Source: Riptortus pedestris | Taxonomy: Eukaryota > Arthropoda > Insecta > Hemiptera > Alydidae | Reading direction: 5' to 3' | Assembly: GCA_019009955.1 (NCBI GenBank) | Contig: CM032228.1 | Location: 204,395,001-204,459,000, forward strand | DNA: 64,000 nt | Shown: positions 1 through 11,463 of the stretch, piece after piece | Position numbering within the stretch: position 1 is the stretch's first letter | Layout of the letters: each line of letters starts with the position of its first letter | Position numbers and translations under genes: made by a program | The notes under the pieces: generated by a model | What the model was told of the DNA's origin: nothing | Databases searched by the model: none | Seen by the model: only the letters and a program-made list of their open reading frames with translations

Positions 1-840
1 TGAAAAGTAAAGTAGCATTAAAGACAAAAGATGAAAAACTCTTTCAATTATAAATATTTTTCATTTCCAATATGCTGCCTCTTCAGGAGTTGCACTCAAA
101 TATAGAAGATTCGTCTTTACCACTGAGGTATATAGTATTATTTACAGGATCAGTTTAAAGTCTCATGGTAATTGCTGAAATGAATATTTATTTTTTTTTT
201 TTGTCGTTAGTAGTAGAATTAATATTACTGAAAAGGTTCTTGAAATTCTCTGTCAAAAATACATTGTTCTCAGTAATTAATTCAGCATTTACACATTGTC
301 AATAGTTTATTGTTCAAGGGATTATATCAATTGCAATGAACCATTATGAATTCCAATATTTATGCCATACTTCTATTATGAATTTAATAGCACATAGCTG
401 GTCAATAAGCTTTTCCTGGAATTTTAACATGGGTTGGTACATAAATTTTGATAATTTCAATGAAAACATTAGAATAGAATGCGTCTAATTGGCTTATTGA
501 GAAAACTGAAGTTAGTTAATTATGAGCTTTTATGTGTTCATAATTAGCCCAATTGAAATTATTATTTGTGATCTCCATAAAAGAGAAACTGCTTACATAA
601 CCAATCTTGTTAACAAAAGTAAACTCCTACAGCTGTGGCTTATTATATTCTGCTTGTAATGAAATTGACATTGCATTAAATAAGCCCATTATAAATGGCC
701 ATATATTTTATATTCTGAGTATTCCCAGCACAGAGCACATTAAGATTATTATGTATGAATGCTTAAATGTATTGTTTTTACCTTTAAATAAGAATTATAT
801 CCAATTTAGAGTGAAGTCACCATGTGCTCTAGCATTTTCA
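1..840. other. AT-rich DNA, no gene recognised
   Basis: No recognisable repeat or coding motif. A 78-codon open frame on the plus strand (607-843) has no family resemblance, and its amino-acid make-up (I/N/L/Y/K rich) is what AT-rich random sequence gives, so I do not call it. Confidence 0.6.
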
Positions 841-1300
841 TAGATAACGCCGATGGATTTTGATAATAACATTCACAGCTCTTAACGTCGGTACACTAAG
901 TAATAATACGGATGAATTTTGATAATTAATTCACGTTAAATGCACTTTTTGAGCGTATTTCGATCGGCAGTTCAAAGTTCACTCCCGGATTAGCCCTATA
1001 AAAGGACCCTCTTACGGCGGATTAAGGGCAGTCATATTCGGCATCCTCTGGAGGGGAGACCCTGGTTCTCGTGCGAGAGTTAATCCTTCAGCTTGTTCCT
1101 GCCTGCCTAGGCTACTCTATCTCTCACGGCTAAGTCAGCACTTCTATTAAACAGCTAAGTCTTTTTATTGTAATATAGACTAAGTCTTATTAAGTGTCCC
1201 CCATTATATTTATAAAGGTGCCTTTTCATTTTAATCATTAATATTTATAATTGGTGAATATTTTTATTATAAATAAATTTATATATTTGAATTTTAACTT
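841..1300 (+). promoter_or_regulatory. TATA-box promoter-like block, possibly a solo LTR
   Basis: A clean TATAAAA lies at 997-1003 and an initiator-like TCATATT follows about 30 bases downstream (near 1032), with a GAGACC block about 25 bases after it, close to where insect downstream promoter elements sit. The block is GC-richer than its flanks. Downstream (1140-1300) the DNA becomes AT-rich. This order (TATA, initiator, transcribed leader) is typical of an LTR R/U5 region, but I could not define TG...CA ends, a target-site duplication or a second LTR, and no gag/pol follows. It could equally be a host promoter whose gene I cannot see. Confidence 0.35.
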
Positions 1301-1880
1301 GAGTCGATTGTTGGTGGCCCTTCCTAAATTCTTGTTAGTGGTTTGGTTGTGGGATTTTTTATATATTTCAGCTTCCACTGCTTATCGCCGCAGCCAGATC
1401 GCAACAAAACTCGAAAATCAAGGAAGTTACATGTAGCTTTTAGTTCTCAGCCTTTAATAAACTCACTGGAGCGATTTTCCATTAAGCTGTTATATCAAGA
1501 AATATTCCACATGCAGCTTGAATTTTAAGTTTACCCTGGTTTCCTACTAGGGAGAAATGGAGATTAGAATGTGAGATAACATAAACCATGTGGGAATACA
1601 GATAATTTTATATAGCTCATTGATGATGGAAATTTATATTTAACCCATTTCCTAGGAAAGACCCTAGTTTGCATTTACTAGACAAGGCATATAATCTCTC
1701 ACTCTAAACATAGTACTAAAGCACATTTGGCCTCGAGAAAAATCCTAACTTCAATGAAGATTACTTCTTGATATCTGTATTGTTGTTCAGTTTCATTAGT
1801 AAATCAAGAAAGTACAACTGCTGTAAAACGGTATCTGTAACCAACCATCCAGGGAAATTTCTGTGAAAAACGTGACTGTT
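1301..1880. other. No gene recognised
   Basis: AT-rich sequence with two overlapping 61-codon frames around 1251-1528 that show no family features. Confidence 0.55.
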
Positions 1881-1990
1881 TTAAAAAAATTAAGTTGTGT
1901 GCAAGTTGCATAAACTTAGCAGATTTCCCATGTGCTGCAATAACAACACACATAACAAACTCAGATTCTATTCTGTTTTTTGCTATTAAA
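1881..1990 (-). mobile_element. Helentron-like (HINE) 3'-end fragment
   Basis: The stretch around 1885-1930 matches the family 3' end read on the minus strand: a decayed terminal hairpin region, then ACTTAGCAGATTTCCCATGTG-like sequence and the following TAATAA block. Only the terminal part is recognisable; the rest is lost or diverged. Confidence 0.55.
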
Positions 1991-3599
1991 AAGAACCATA
2001 TGTAAACAAAACTTGAAGTTTAAATATGAATCTAGGGAGCATTCACACATTACAACATATTTAAACAAAAAAAAAAAAAACTAGACTAGTTCCCAAATCA
2101 GGACCCAATATTGTTTTGTATTCTGGAAGATTTAGAATAGAATAGAACATGAGGCAAAGAAAGGCTAGAGTGTATTTAGCATATCCATTTAAAGTAATAC
2201 CTTATTTTAGAAGAATGGTCATCTACCTCAAGAAGACAATAAACAATATATTCTTAACACTTTAACTGTTGCAGTGTCAGCATACCGGCACAAATATAAT
2301 TTACCCTGACAATCAATGAGTATGTAATGCCAGTACATGCATATACTGGCATTGGTGTACCCTCCTTATAATAGAATCCATACCTGCTTTCTACCCCTCC
2401 TTGCCACATTAATCCTCTTCGTTTGAATTTCTATGTGAGCAGACCTATTTTTAATAACGAGTTTTGCCAAATAGTTAACATTGGATGAATAAATAATTTA
2501 TAATCATAAAACGTCCTGCCCATGAGGCTTTAAGGATGGAATTTAATTTCAGTAGCATTATTGATGAGTCTAGTATTAAAATTGCAATTAGATTAGTCAC
2601 ATGTCAAATTCATCGAGATGTCCAACAACAGCTTTGTAAAACTGCCTCCCTACACGTGTCAATAAAAAGAAAATACAACAAAAAAAAAAGACATTCTTAA
2701 AAATAAAATATTTTTTAAACCTACTAGTGCTGTGTCTCAGATGGAAAAGAAACATTAAATGAGACAAATCTATTTATTACTTGTGAATACATTGTCTTTG
2801 AGAGCGGGGAAACCTCATGCACTCTCATTCCTAGTCCCTGCGCATTTAAAGGGCAATACAACCTGTGTGTAGTTCTGCTCTCAATGCTCAGAATCAGTAA
2901 AGTCGATAGTGATGGTAAATAGTTCACCCATTTGTTCAACTTACTTTGCTGACTTAGGGAGACTTATAAAGCGGGAAATAAAAATTTAATCTAAGGAAAA
3001 TTAATCAATAACAAGTACGAGTAGATGAAATAGTTAATTTAACTCAATCTATTCCAATTCGATAGAAAGTATCAAAAGTAGAAATTAGGGCTAAAATGGG
3101 TTCACCATTAAATCCCATGGGAGCTGAGACATATGGAAGAGGTCAAAAGTAAAGTCTTACGAACCAACCTCAAAATATCCTCTTTGGCTTAGGAGACAAA
3201 TATCAGTGTCTTATTTCAAACCTGAATAGTGATGACATCAATGAACATTCTACTATTTAGTAGCCTAAATATTTTTATTTGCCCAATATCATACTTTAGC
3301 CTACCATACACTTCCCATCTAAAAGCTCATGAATAATTAAATGAAAACAGGGGGTTGGGGGTGGTGCGATATATTTTTTATTTTACACAGGTGTACAATA
3401 CATGTAGTGAGGTAATAGTAATGTACTAAATGTGGAAATAATTCGAAAAACGTGATATCCCACCACAGATTACTCATAAAATAAAATAATTTTCCTGAAC
3501 TTTTTAGAGAAGTAGTCATATGCTGTACTTTTAACCTTGATAAACTAGACAGTTAGTTATATGATACTGGAGAGCTCCCCAACCGGTTTAACACAAAAA
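1991..3599. other. No gene recognised; one small hairpin
   Basis: AT-rich DNA with poly-A runs near 2069 and 2680 and no recognisable element. A 10-bp perfect hairpin stem (AATGCCAGTA / TACTGGCATT) sits at 2326-2353. Short frames on the minus strand (2724-2939, 3337-3519) have no family features. Confidence 0.55.
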
Positions 3600-3930
3600 A
3601 AAAAAATGTATAAAACCAAAATTATAAAGAATTTAATTGGCCAAAAGATTCACTGTATAACTTTATATGATCAGACTCAAAACGAAGTTTTCATTCCTAA
3701 CCATGTCTTTTGACTTCTAGTTTTAATTAAAACATTTAAATATAGAATTTGGCAACAAACAAAAATTGTGGCTACAAGAACATTATTAGACAAATATGTA
3801 TGATAGTTTTGAACAAACCTCATTTTCATCATCTCAAATGTACGACTGATGGACACTTGTTGAAGTTTTTCAAAAATTGTGCCAAGAGTACAACCTTAAT
3901 AAGCCAATTTCCCTAAAGGGAAGTATCTGA
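3600..3930 (-). mobile_element. Helentron-like (HINE) diverged copy, 5' part
   Basis: The right edge (about 3885-3930) has the family 5' end on the minus strand: a degenerate AGATACTTCCC-TTTAGGGAAATTGGC palindrome, preceded by the conserved block that reads on the plus strand as CATTTTCATCATCTCAAATG, GATGGACACTTGTTGAAG and TTGTGCCAAGAGTACAACCT. Further left the internal AAAAATTGTGGCTACAAGAACA block matches the family. The microsatellite is absent and the 3' hairpin end is not present, so this is a decayed copy. Confidence 0.6.
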
Positions 3931-4199
3931 ACTATATATGGGTATAAGCAAAGATTACTTTAAAAATTCTGGCTTATATATTTTTTTTTTTTAAAACTTT
4001 TATAACCATTTTTGACAACTGATATATATATTAGCAACTTTTTCAGTTGTCATGGTCTACTTGAAAACTATGTTTAAGCCAAATTTCATTGAAATTTAAG
4101 TTGATGTGGTTAAATAAATAGTCTGTTGATTTGATATGGAATGATCTGTTACTATAACAAATAAAAGTAGTAATAAAAAATTCAATATTTGGAAGTAAA

Positions 4200-5080
4200 A
4201 AAAAAATCCACTGTGTTGTAAATGAAATTTATTGTGTAAGAACATGCACACAGGAAATACAACTTGTGGTTAAAATGATTTGTCGATGCGACAAAACATT
4301 CACAAGGCAAACCAAGTGTTCACATGAAGTTGAAAGAACGATTGTCAAAGTAGACTTGTAGGATAATATTTAAATCTGTACAAAAATTGAAACTGTTAAC
4401 AGATTAACTTGATATCAAACAAGTGCTACACTTATTTATTTATTATAAATTCTTATAAACACATAAAATAGGATTAATTTGTACACTATAACAATATCGT
4501 AGTTTCAATAACTAACTGGCAGTACAAGGTAAATGCTTGGTAAGATTCACATTTCATATCTAGTTTTCTACACGTCTGAAATCAGAGTGCCAATATATAT
4601 ATCTTTTTCTTTTTGGATTAATGAAATCAAACTTCATAAACAAAGACGACTCACAAGATTGAAGTCATAATGTATAATACTGAATTCATTGAGATATTAT
4701 CTCAGTACTACATATTAATTACTTGTTTGACAAATAACAATATTCTCTCTCAGAAAAAAATAAGAAAAGAAAAATAATATAGAAACAAACTAAAAAATTA
4801 ATCAGCTGATTAAGAAAGCAACTTTAAACTAATTTGTACAAAAGAAAAATTAAAAACCTCACAGGTACAACAAAACATATATATATATTCTAACGAACTA
4901 AATATATACCATTAATTAAAAATCTTCACAACCCCGAAAAAAAGTGTTAGATATGTTTTTCGATTTAAAACTAAGTACAAAGGAATGATATAAAAAAATG
5001 TTTTAAGTCACATATATTACAAATGCTGTTGTGTTGAAAGTAACGCTGTTTAACAGTCTAAATATAACTGGAAAATGAGT
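4200..5080 (-). other. Probable 3' UTR of the minus-strand host gene
   Basis: This stretch lies directly downstream of the stop codon at 5083-5081. On the minus strand an AATAAA lies at 4233-4228, followed by a GU-containing stretch, which is the most plausible poly(A) signal I see; other TTTATT motifs (around 4433-4445) offer alternatives. The end is therefore inferred, not observed. No competing gene or repeat lies in it. Confidence 0.45.
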
Positions 5081-5229
5081 TTATGCTTTTGCTTCTGCTT
5101 CACCATTTTCCACTTTTTCTTCCAGCTTGGCTTTCTTTTCAGGGCTCGCTCCCTCCTTGGTAGTTGCTGAGTCCGTGGTGTCACCAGCACCAGCTTCAGA
5201 CTTCCTCTTCTGAGGCAGCGAGCATGCAT
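5081..5229 (-). CDS. Exon 3 of the prothymosin-like gene (terminal coding exon)
   Basis: Encodes the Asp completed from exon 2 and 48 further residues, then TAA at 5083-5081. It carries both basic clusters (PQKRK and PEKKAK) and the acidic tail. The acceptor TTTCTTTCACAG is a strong polypyrimidine-AG site. Confidence 0.82.
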
Positions 5230-8200
5230 CTGTGAAAGAAAAGAAAAATATATGATAGGCGTTATTATATAGAATAATTGTAAAGCTAAAATTCAATTAG
5301 AAATAAATATTGGCATTTACTTATAGACCACTTTTACCTTATTTAAAATTATCTCATTTCAAAGAAAAATACGACATCATTTCAAAACATTTGATCACAA
5401 AATGTCACAGAATATAATTTATGGGACATTTTTAGATAAGCAAAAATGGTCCAATAATAATTTTCTATATCTAATTAAGTACTAAGAAATTCAAAATGTT
5501 TATTTCAACAATATAAAAAACATTTCTTCACAAGTATTTTTGTAATTATCAAGTCATCCTCTTTTATTGAAAAGGGAGGTGCACAACTAGATGGCACAGC
5601 AATCCTAAATATGACATTTCCAATATTCAAAGGCTAGTCGTTTTTGAGTTAAGCGATATGTAAATGTCATGCCAAAACTAGTCAAAATGGATAACTCTGT
5701 TAAAATCTAAATATTTTTGTGATTAAAATGCTTCCATTAAATCTTACAAGTTAAAAAGGTGGCAGACAGATAATATCACACTTTTTCACTTTATATGAAC
5801 AGTTTTAAATATGACAAATTTAAGACAGGCATTTGATTTTTTTAAAATGTAACTAGGCCAATTTACAACAAAATTGCAATATAGAGGTAATGACATTACA
5901 TATTCCTACACAAATAATAATAATTATTTCCGGTCAACATTCAAACTAAATTTCACTTTCAGAAACAGTGGATCAATGAGCAATTATCAAATTTGTAAAA
6001 GGTATTGAAGAAAATGCTCATTTGAAACATATGAAAATAGATGTATCATTCTTAACAAATTTTATTTGCAATCTAGTTTATAAAAATATTGGGCCGCGAT
6101 TAATGGCCATCTACTTTTTTAAATCAATTCTGAATTTAATAAGATCAAAGCACTGAAAGTTGTTGTTTTCTCAATGCTTTACTACGGAGAAAGAAAACTT
6201 TAAACCTTAAAGTCTAACTTGTTCAACAAATAGTCGTTATAATATCTTGGGGATGACATAAAATTGTCTTAATCTCTCCCAGAAATATTTTAAAATTCAG
6301 GGGACAAACTCTTAATAACGATCTTGATCTTATTGAATTTCAGATAAACTTCACAAAAAATTTAGTAGAGGATGAAAAAAGCAATTAAAACATAAAAATA
6401 CAATGAAAAACTGAACCAATTTTGTAGCACCGGAACTAATTGCATGGTAATTGAAGAAAATCATGAACATTTATAATAATAAAAAAAAACATTAGGAAAG
6501 CAGCATTCCAAAACAAAAGCAAGTTTGTCAGAAGTTGATACTAAAAAGTGTTAGCCCTTGTGGAGAATTCTCATTTTTATAAGATAAAGATCGCCTATAC
6601 AAAGGGCAACGTAATTATTAGCACTGGAAATGAGAGTAATGTACAGTGCAGCCAAAACTAGTTGGACTTGAAATAAATCAAATCAAGGAAGGTTAGATAA
6701 TCAGAAGACTAATTCATAGGTTGAAGAGTAAAACCATGGATAAAACGGAGGTTACACAGTACATCTAAAGGCATAACATCATCGGAAATATATTTGAGTA
6801 ATGTAAGGGAAGACCAGAAAGACTTATTTGATTGTGAAAATATGGCCTATTTAACTTCAATTAACTAATTTATGGCAGGTGAACACTTGAGGTTTTTCAT
6901 TTTTGTTGACCCTTTACCATAGGATTGATAAATTGGATTTATTTTGAATACACAAATACAAAGCATGCATCTAGTGTATTTCAATAGGGGCAGGAATTCG
7001 ACAGGACCAGAGTCTTCTTATTTGGGTAATATTTGAATATTGCAAATTTAATAAGGGCAGATTAAAATTAAAAATACTTTCTTTTTCTAAAAAGGAGACT
7101 TTGATATTGATTAATTAGAGTATGAAACAACATCCGGACTCTAATGAAGGATTACATCTTGTGCGTTCAATTGTATGATTTTCAGTACACCAGAGATATT
7201 CTTGGAAATACATTTTATCATTTTTTTCTTCTAACTCCTGGACCAATTTTGGTTATAACTAACACAATATTTACATAGCACATTCATTAAATATAGTTTG
7301 ATAGTGGCAAGAGAAAGTTGTAACCAATAAAGTGCTGAATATAAAAAAAAAAAAAATTGTTAACATCATTTCCTAGATGGAATCAAAGGGCATTGGAAAA
7401 ATAAAATCATTAACACAACCTAAATAGCTGATTTCCCTTAATATCTGCTGACATGATAATATCAAAATTGAATAAACTAAATTAGGATTTTTTTTTAATA
7501 ACATACTAGAGAGAGGGGGGGGTACGGAACGGACGATGCTAACTAAAAAAACAACAACGTCAAAACTAGTATTTTCATACCATTTTAAATATTTAGAATA
7601 CACACAAAATAAAATCTAAACAAGAAACAATGGAAATATGGCATGGAGTAAGGAAAATCAGATTGACATTGAAATAAATGAACAAAGAAGTAGAAATCCA
7701 AAAATTTGAAAGGCACGAAGAAAAGAAAGTTTACACACAGTCACACCAGGTATGAATTTCAAAGTAATGTCAGTGGTATAAAGTGAAAACCCAGAAAGAA
7801 AGCAACAAAATCCTCTCTTGTATAATAGAAAATTACAGAAATACCTTATTAAAAAAACTTAAGTCTGCAAATGTCAACACACGAATTATAATAAAACAAG
7901 TTCTACAAAGATTCTACCTGTGGAGTCACCATTTTCTACAGGCTTCTTCTCTTCTGCCTCTTCTTTATCTTCCTTTTTGGAATCTCCATTCTGTTCTGGC
8001 TTTTCCTTTCCATTTTCTTGTTTCGCCTCCTCTTTGGCAGCAGGCTTCCTCTCACACAAGTCCTTCTTCTCAGGGGAAGTAGCCACCTGGCTTTCCCTAG
8101 AATAACGCAAACAATGATCAGAGACTTCAAAGGGAGAGGGGAGAAAATTAAACAATAATTTAAACCTATATTTCTTTTAAATCTTCAGCTGTCGTACATT

Positions 8201-9186
8201 AATAGTTAGCAGGATATGGGTGGATTCAAATTGAAAATTTTTTACGTTGTACAAAAATAATTTAATGGAAATAAATAAATTTGTGAATTTTTTTCATTCT
8301 AAAACTGAGTCTCAGTTGATAAAAAAAAAAAAAAAAAAAAAAATTGAGGTTTACCATGACTAAAAACACTTACATGGCTAGATCTTTAAAATAAATTTCA
8401 AATAATTAAGTAAAAAACTATTCCTTCAACAGCAGTAAACTAGAAACTTAAAATATTAAAAAACTGAGTATTTAGTTTCCAAGTTAATTTAAATTTAATT
8501 ACAATTTAATTAATAAGAGAAAAAAACAATACTTATTATTTATATATTGATGACTTTTAATATCTGCTAATAGTTAGTAAAGAAAAAATAATTTTAAGGA
8601 AAGTTTGGGACGATTTAAATTCAAACTGAACACAAAAATGTTAGCTACAGGCAGGAAGACAAAATAAATCGGGGGGAAAAAAGGGCGCCAAGATAGATTT
8701 GAAAGGCCGGTTGAAACCCCGCGAAATCGATAGAGGATACGATTGATTGATATACACCAAGCTTAAATACGTTACTAATTCAATAACCAAAGGAGCCAGC
8801 TGCAACTAAAAATAAACCTATATATTACAATGGTGAGTAAATTAAACAAACTGCATTTGTTATAAAAACAAAACAGTTCACTGAACTGGCTTCTGGAACT
8901 TTCCATTATGCATGACTACAATTGGCCAGACTGAAAAGTACTAAGAGTTCCTCCTAGATATTGTACATCTACATAGTTATTTAATAATTAGAATAGGATA
9001 AAAAAAGACAAGAAAAGCTTAAGGTTTTACAACAATTAATTTAAAACCGACGCTATCGGCCATATTGAGCGGTTGCCGGTACCCGCCAAAAACTTCAAAC
9101 ATGAATTGAAAAATATAAAACTCACTATCGATGTAATAGATATATCCAAAGAGCACTCACTTGGTTTCAGCTGCGGTATCACTCAT
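5081..9186 (-). CDS. Three-exon gene for a 117-aa Lys/Glu-rich, probably nuclear prothymosin/parathymosin-like protein
   Basis: Coding exons are 9186-9161, 8096-7918 and 5229-5081. Splice sites are canonical: donor AA|GTGAGT, acceptor TTATTCTAG|GG, donor ACAG|GTAGAA, acceptor TTTCACAG|AT. Joining them gives an open 117-residue frame starting MSDTAAETK and ending ENGEAEAKA-stop. The start has A at -3. The protein is almost entirely E, K, A, S, P, N, G with no hydrophobic core, signal peptide or membrane segment, so it should be disordered. Basic clusters PQKRK (about residue 75) and PEKKAK (about 97) could act as nuclear-localisation signals, and SPEKK occurs twice, a possible proline-directed kinase site. 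Family knowledge: prothymosin and parathymosin are short, start MSD/MSE, have a tiny first exon, ENG-type acidic repeats and a basic C-terminal KR/KK cluster. This one is less acidic than either, so the family call is an inference; an unnamed disordered chromatin protein is the alternative. One pair of Cys only. Confidence 0.8.
5230..7917 (-). other. Intron 2 of the prothymosin-like gene
   Basis: A 2.69-kb intron splitting an Asp codon after its first base. Mostly AT-rich unique sequence; the only mobile-element trace I recognise is a Helentron-like 5'-end fragment at 7418-7455. A poly-A run lies at 7342-7356. Confidence 0.7.
7418..7455 (-). mobile_element. Helentron-like (HINE) 5'-end remnant in intron 2
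   Basis: Reading the minus strand gives CAGCAGATATTAAGGGAAAT followed by CAGCTATTTAGGTTGTG, the family 5' terminus including half of its palindrome and the start of the conserved AGCTATTGAGGT block. Only about 38 bases are recognisable. Confidence 0.5.
7918..8096 (-). CDS. Exon 2 of the prothymosin-like gene
   Basis: The 179 bases encode residues 9-68, the most charged part, dominated by K and E with two ENGD/QNGD-type spacers. The acceptor TTATTCTAG and donor GTAGAATC define it and keep the frame with both neighbours. Confidence 0.82.
8097..9160 (-). other. Intron 1 of the prothymosin-like gene
   Basis: About 1.06 kb, GT...AG, splitting a Lys codon after its second base. It contains a 24-base poly-A run at 8320-8343 and AT-rich unique sequence; no transposon is recognisable. 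The donor-proximal 400 bases (8640-9160) are GC-richer, like the promoter side. Confidence 0.7.
9161..9186 (-). CDS. Exon 1 (coding part) of the prothymosin-like gene
   Basis: The 26 coding bases encode MSDTAAET plus two bases of a Lys codon completed by exon 2. The donor GTGAGTGC starts at 9160. Such a very short N-terminal coding exon is also seen in prothymosin genes. Confidence 0.8.
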
Positions 9187-9370
9187 ATTGATTCACACTC
9201 ACAGTTAAAGCTACAAACACAATAGGAGAAAGCTGGTAATGCAGCGAGAGGAGAGCTCCTTCCAGAGAGACGGCTCGAACAAGAAAGGGCCTGGACGAAT
9301 AGGCAGCATGCGCGGGAACTAGGTAGAGAGAGCGCCACCTCCGCCGTCAGTCTGTCCAACCTCAAACAAC
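9187..9370 (-). promoter_or_regulatory. Probable 5' UTR and core promoter region with an overlapping upstream ORF
   Basis: The region upstream of the start codon is clearly GC-richer than its surroundings. A 60-codon upstream frame (start 9365) ends in a TGA that overlaps the ATG of the main frame (ATGA overlap at 9186-9183). If the transcript starts beyond 9365 this frame would have to be passed or translated before the main start. I see no unambiguous TATA box, and the transcription start is not determinable. Confidence 0.4.
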
Positions 9371-10302
9371 CTGGGTACTTGCAAGCTAGATCTACACGCT
9401 CTGCCTTCCTCGATTGCGACTGTTTCTCTCGCTAGCACGTGGCACTCAACTCTACCCTCACCTTGGTTGCTTCCGCCTGGCAACCCATCCCTCTCCCTCC
9501 CTCTATCACTCCCTCCCCCGTATCAATCCCTCTCCTGCAACACTCCCCCCCCCCCTCTACACTTTGACCAAGCTTTCCTCATCAGTCTTCCTTATGTTTC
9601 CTCAACATTTACAAACTCAATTCACAAAATCTAAATCTATATAAATTAGTTCAATAGATTATGCTAGTGCTAATTAAATAGTTCTAATATATATAATGTT
9701 AATTTATATTCATTACAAGATATATCATTCTCTCCAAAAAGGGTTTACAGTGTTGCCAGAAAAATGATTATTTCCTTTGCAGATCATCGGACTTCTATAT
9801 TACTGTCTTTAATTCTTTATTGAATGACAACTTACTCTGTGCGTAACAATTTTCTTTATGCTCAGTTGACTAAAAATTGGATTTTCTCATCTATATACGT
9901 ATGTCTGTTTTCAAGTAAGGGTGGTTAATGTCTGTTAACATGTTGGGTTTTCAAGTGCTTTAAATTATTAATTTTGCAGAGAAAATTTTAAATAATCTCG
10001 GATTTCACTAATAATTATAATTCCCTTATCAACACTAATGTAAACACATTATATTTTGTTGTTCCCTGGGTAAATTCACTCCATCCCTTACTAACAATTG
10101 TGTGTAAGTACGAAAATCGAGATGGAACAAACGGGAAATTACAGAAGTTTTTTCATTGTACTGTAAACGTGTTGCGGTACCTATAAAGGGTGGAATCATG
10201 AGAGTAGTTTACGTCTGCATTAAATCCTTACTCCCACACGCAAATTTCAGTTAAGGTGTCTGAACATCTAATGCCCAAATGAAATTGTATGTCTTGTTTA
10301 AA
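9371..10302. other. Pyrimidine-rich tract, then unique AT-rich DNA
   Basis: From 9395 to about 9590 the plus strand is unusually C/T-rich with CCCTCC, TCCCTCC and a run of C at 9546-9556, on the promoter side of the gene. The 76-codon plus-strand frame here reflects this composition only. The remainder shows no gene or repeat. Confidence 0.5.
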
Positions 10303-10530
10303 TATTTTTTATTTATTTATTATTATTACTTTATGCTACTATAGCTAAATTGGGACGGGTTGTCTACAGGATATCACTCTTTTCTGGCAAGGGGTGGACT
10401 AAGAATTTTATTTAATGAGTCTTTCATTTAATAAATTCCTATTGCCTAGGTGCGAATCGAACTCGCCACTCTAGGTTTACCATTTGAGATTAAGGCAAAA
10501 GCTTTAACTCACATGGCTAGCCTGGGCCCC
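10303..10530 (-). mobile_element. tRNA-derived SINE, near full length
   Basis: Read on the minus strand it starts GGGGCCCAGGCTAGCCATGTG (A-box-like TAGCCATGTGAG), then a B box GCGAGTTCGATTCGCACC, a body with CCACCCC...GGTGATATCCTGTAG and ends in a TAATAAATAA tail. The A and B boxes with tRNA spacing identify an RNA polymerase III promoter of tRNA origin. Confidence 0.8.
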
Positions 10531-11460
10531 AAATTTTAAATAGACCCCCCACAATAGAGATTAGAATATCTCAAATGTAGTCTTCCACGTTTCATTCTAG
10601 CACTTAGTAAATCTGTGTAATTTACGCAGGCAACGTATGATGGTCGAGTGTTCACAATTACAGTGAAAATCATACACTAAAATATGAGGGTCGACAAAAA
10701 TAATGGAAAAAGTAGTTTGGTATTTGGGCTGGCTGGAGGTCCGTCATCAACGGAATGAAAGGTCAACCACCTCCACCCCGAAATTACTCTGCATTTAATA
10801 AAGCATAAATGGAGAAGGTTTAGATTTTTATTCTTCCGTTGAAAAAAAAGTTTTGGTTTTATAAGAAATTCATAAAAAAAAAGAAAAAGAAACGTGTTGT
10901 TTTTGGTGACCCCCCCCCTCCAAAAAATGGTAAAAATGGCATCATTTTTAGTGAAAATTGAGAAAAAATGGAGAATAGTGAAAAAAAATTATTCATAAAG
11001 TGAATAAGACTACCACATTCAATATGTGATTTTGATTATATTCAGAAATGTACTCATATCCATAATGGTAATATAACAAATGTGATTTTATTCAAAATCA
11101 TACTCGTGAATACAAATACAGCCATCACTGTCCTTAACTTTGTGGAGAATTTAACCAATCCAACATTAAATAACTATGTCAATGTACCCGTTTCAACACA
11201 AGAGCAGTTTCGGTTGATATGACGTGGATAATTATGATTATTTTATTGTTAATATATTTTAGTTTCTCTTGAATGAAAGAAAACGTCACAATATAATTCT
11301 AGTTGACTTTCCTGGGCGTGAAGTCCATGACTCAAGGTAGAATTGCTAATTGGATTTTACAGCGAGTCATCTAGGTTTTGCTAGAAAAGCTATACATTTT
11401 AAAAGGTTAAAGGTGCGTGAACAGCCAATTTAACCCTTCTCTACACATTCAGTTGTACCG
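10531..11460. other. No gene recognised
   Basis: AT-rich unique-looking sequence with short A-runs and a C-run at 10912; no coding motif. Confidence 0.5.
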
Positions 11461-11463
11461 TTC

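Noticed and set aside
7783..8130. Plus-strand and alternative minus-strand frames over exon 2
   Set aside because: They are shadows of the Lys/Glu-rich exon; only the frame joined by the splice sites gives a continuous protein.
9414..9644. 76-codon plus-strand frame rich in Ser, Pro and Leu
   Set aside because: It results from the pyrimidine-rich tract; no other coding evidence.
10440..10520. tRNA gene (B-box motif GAGTTCGATTC)
   Set aside because: No cloverleaf can be completed; the same sequence with the same body and tail occurs eight times, so it is a SINE head.
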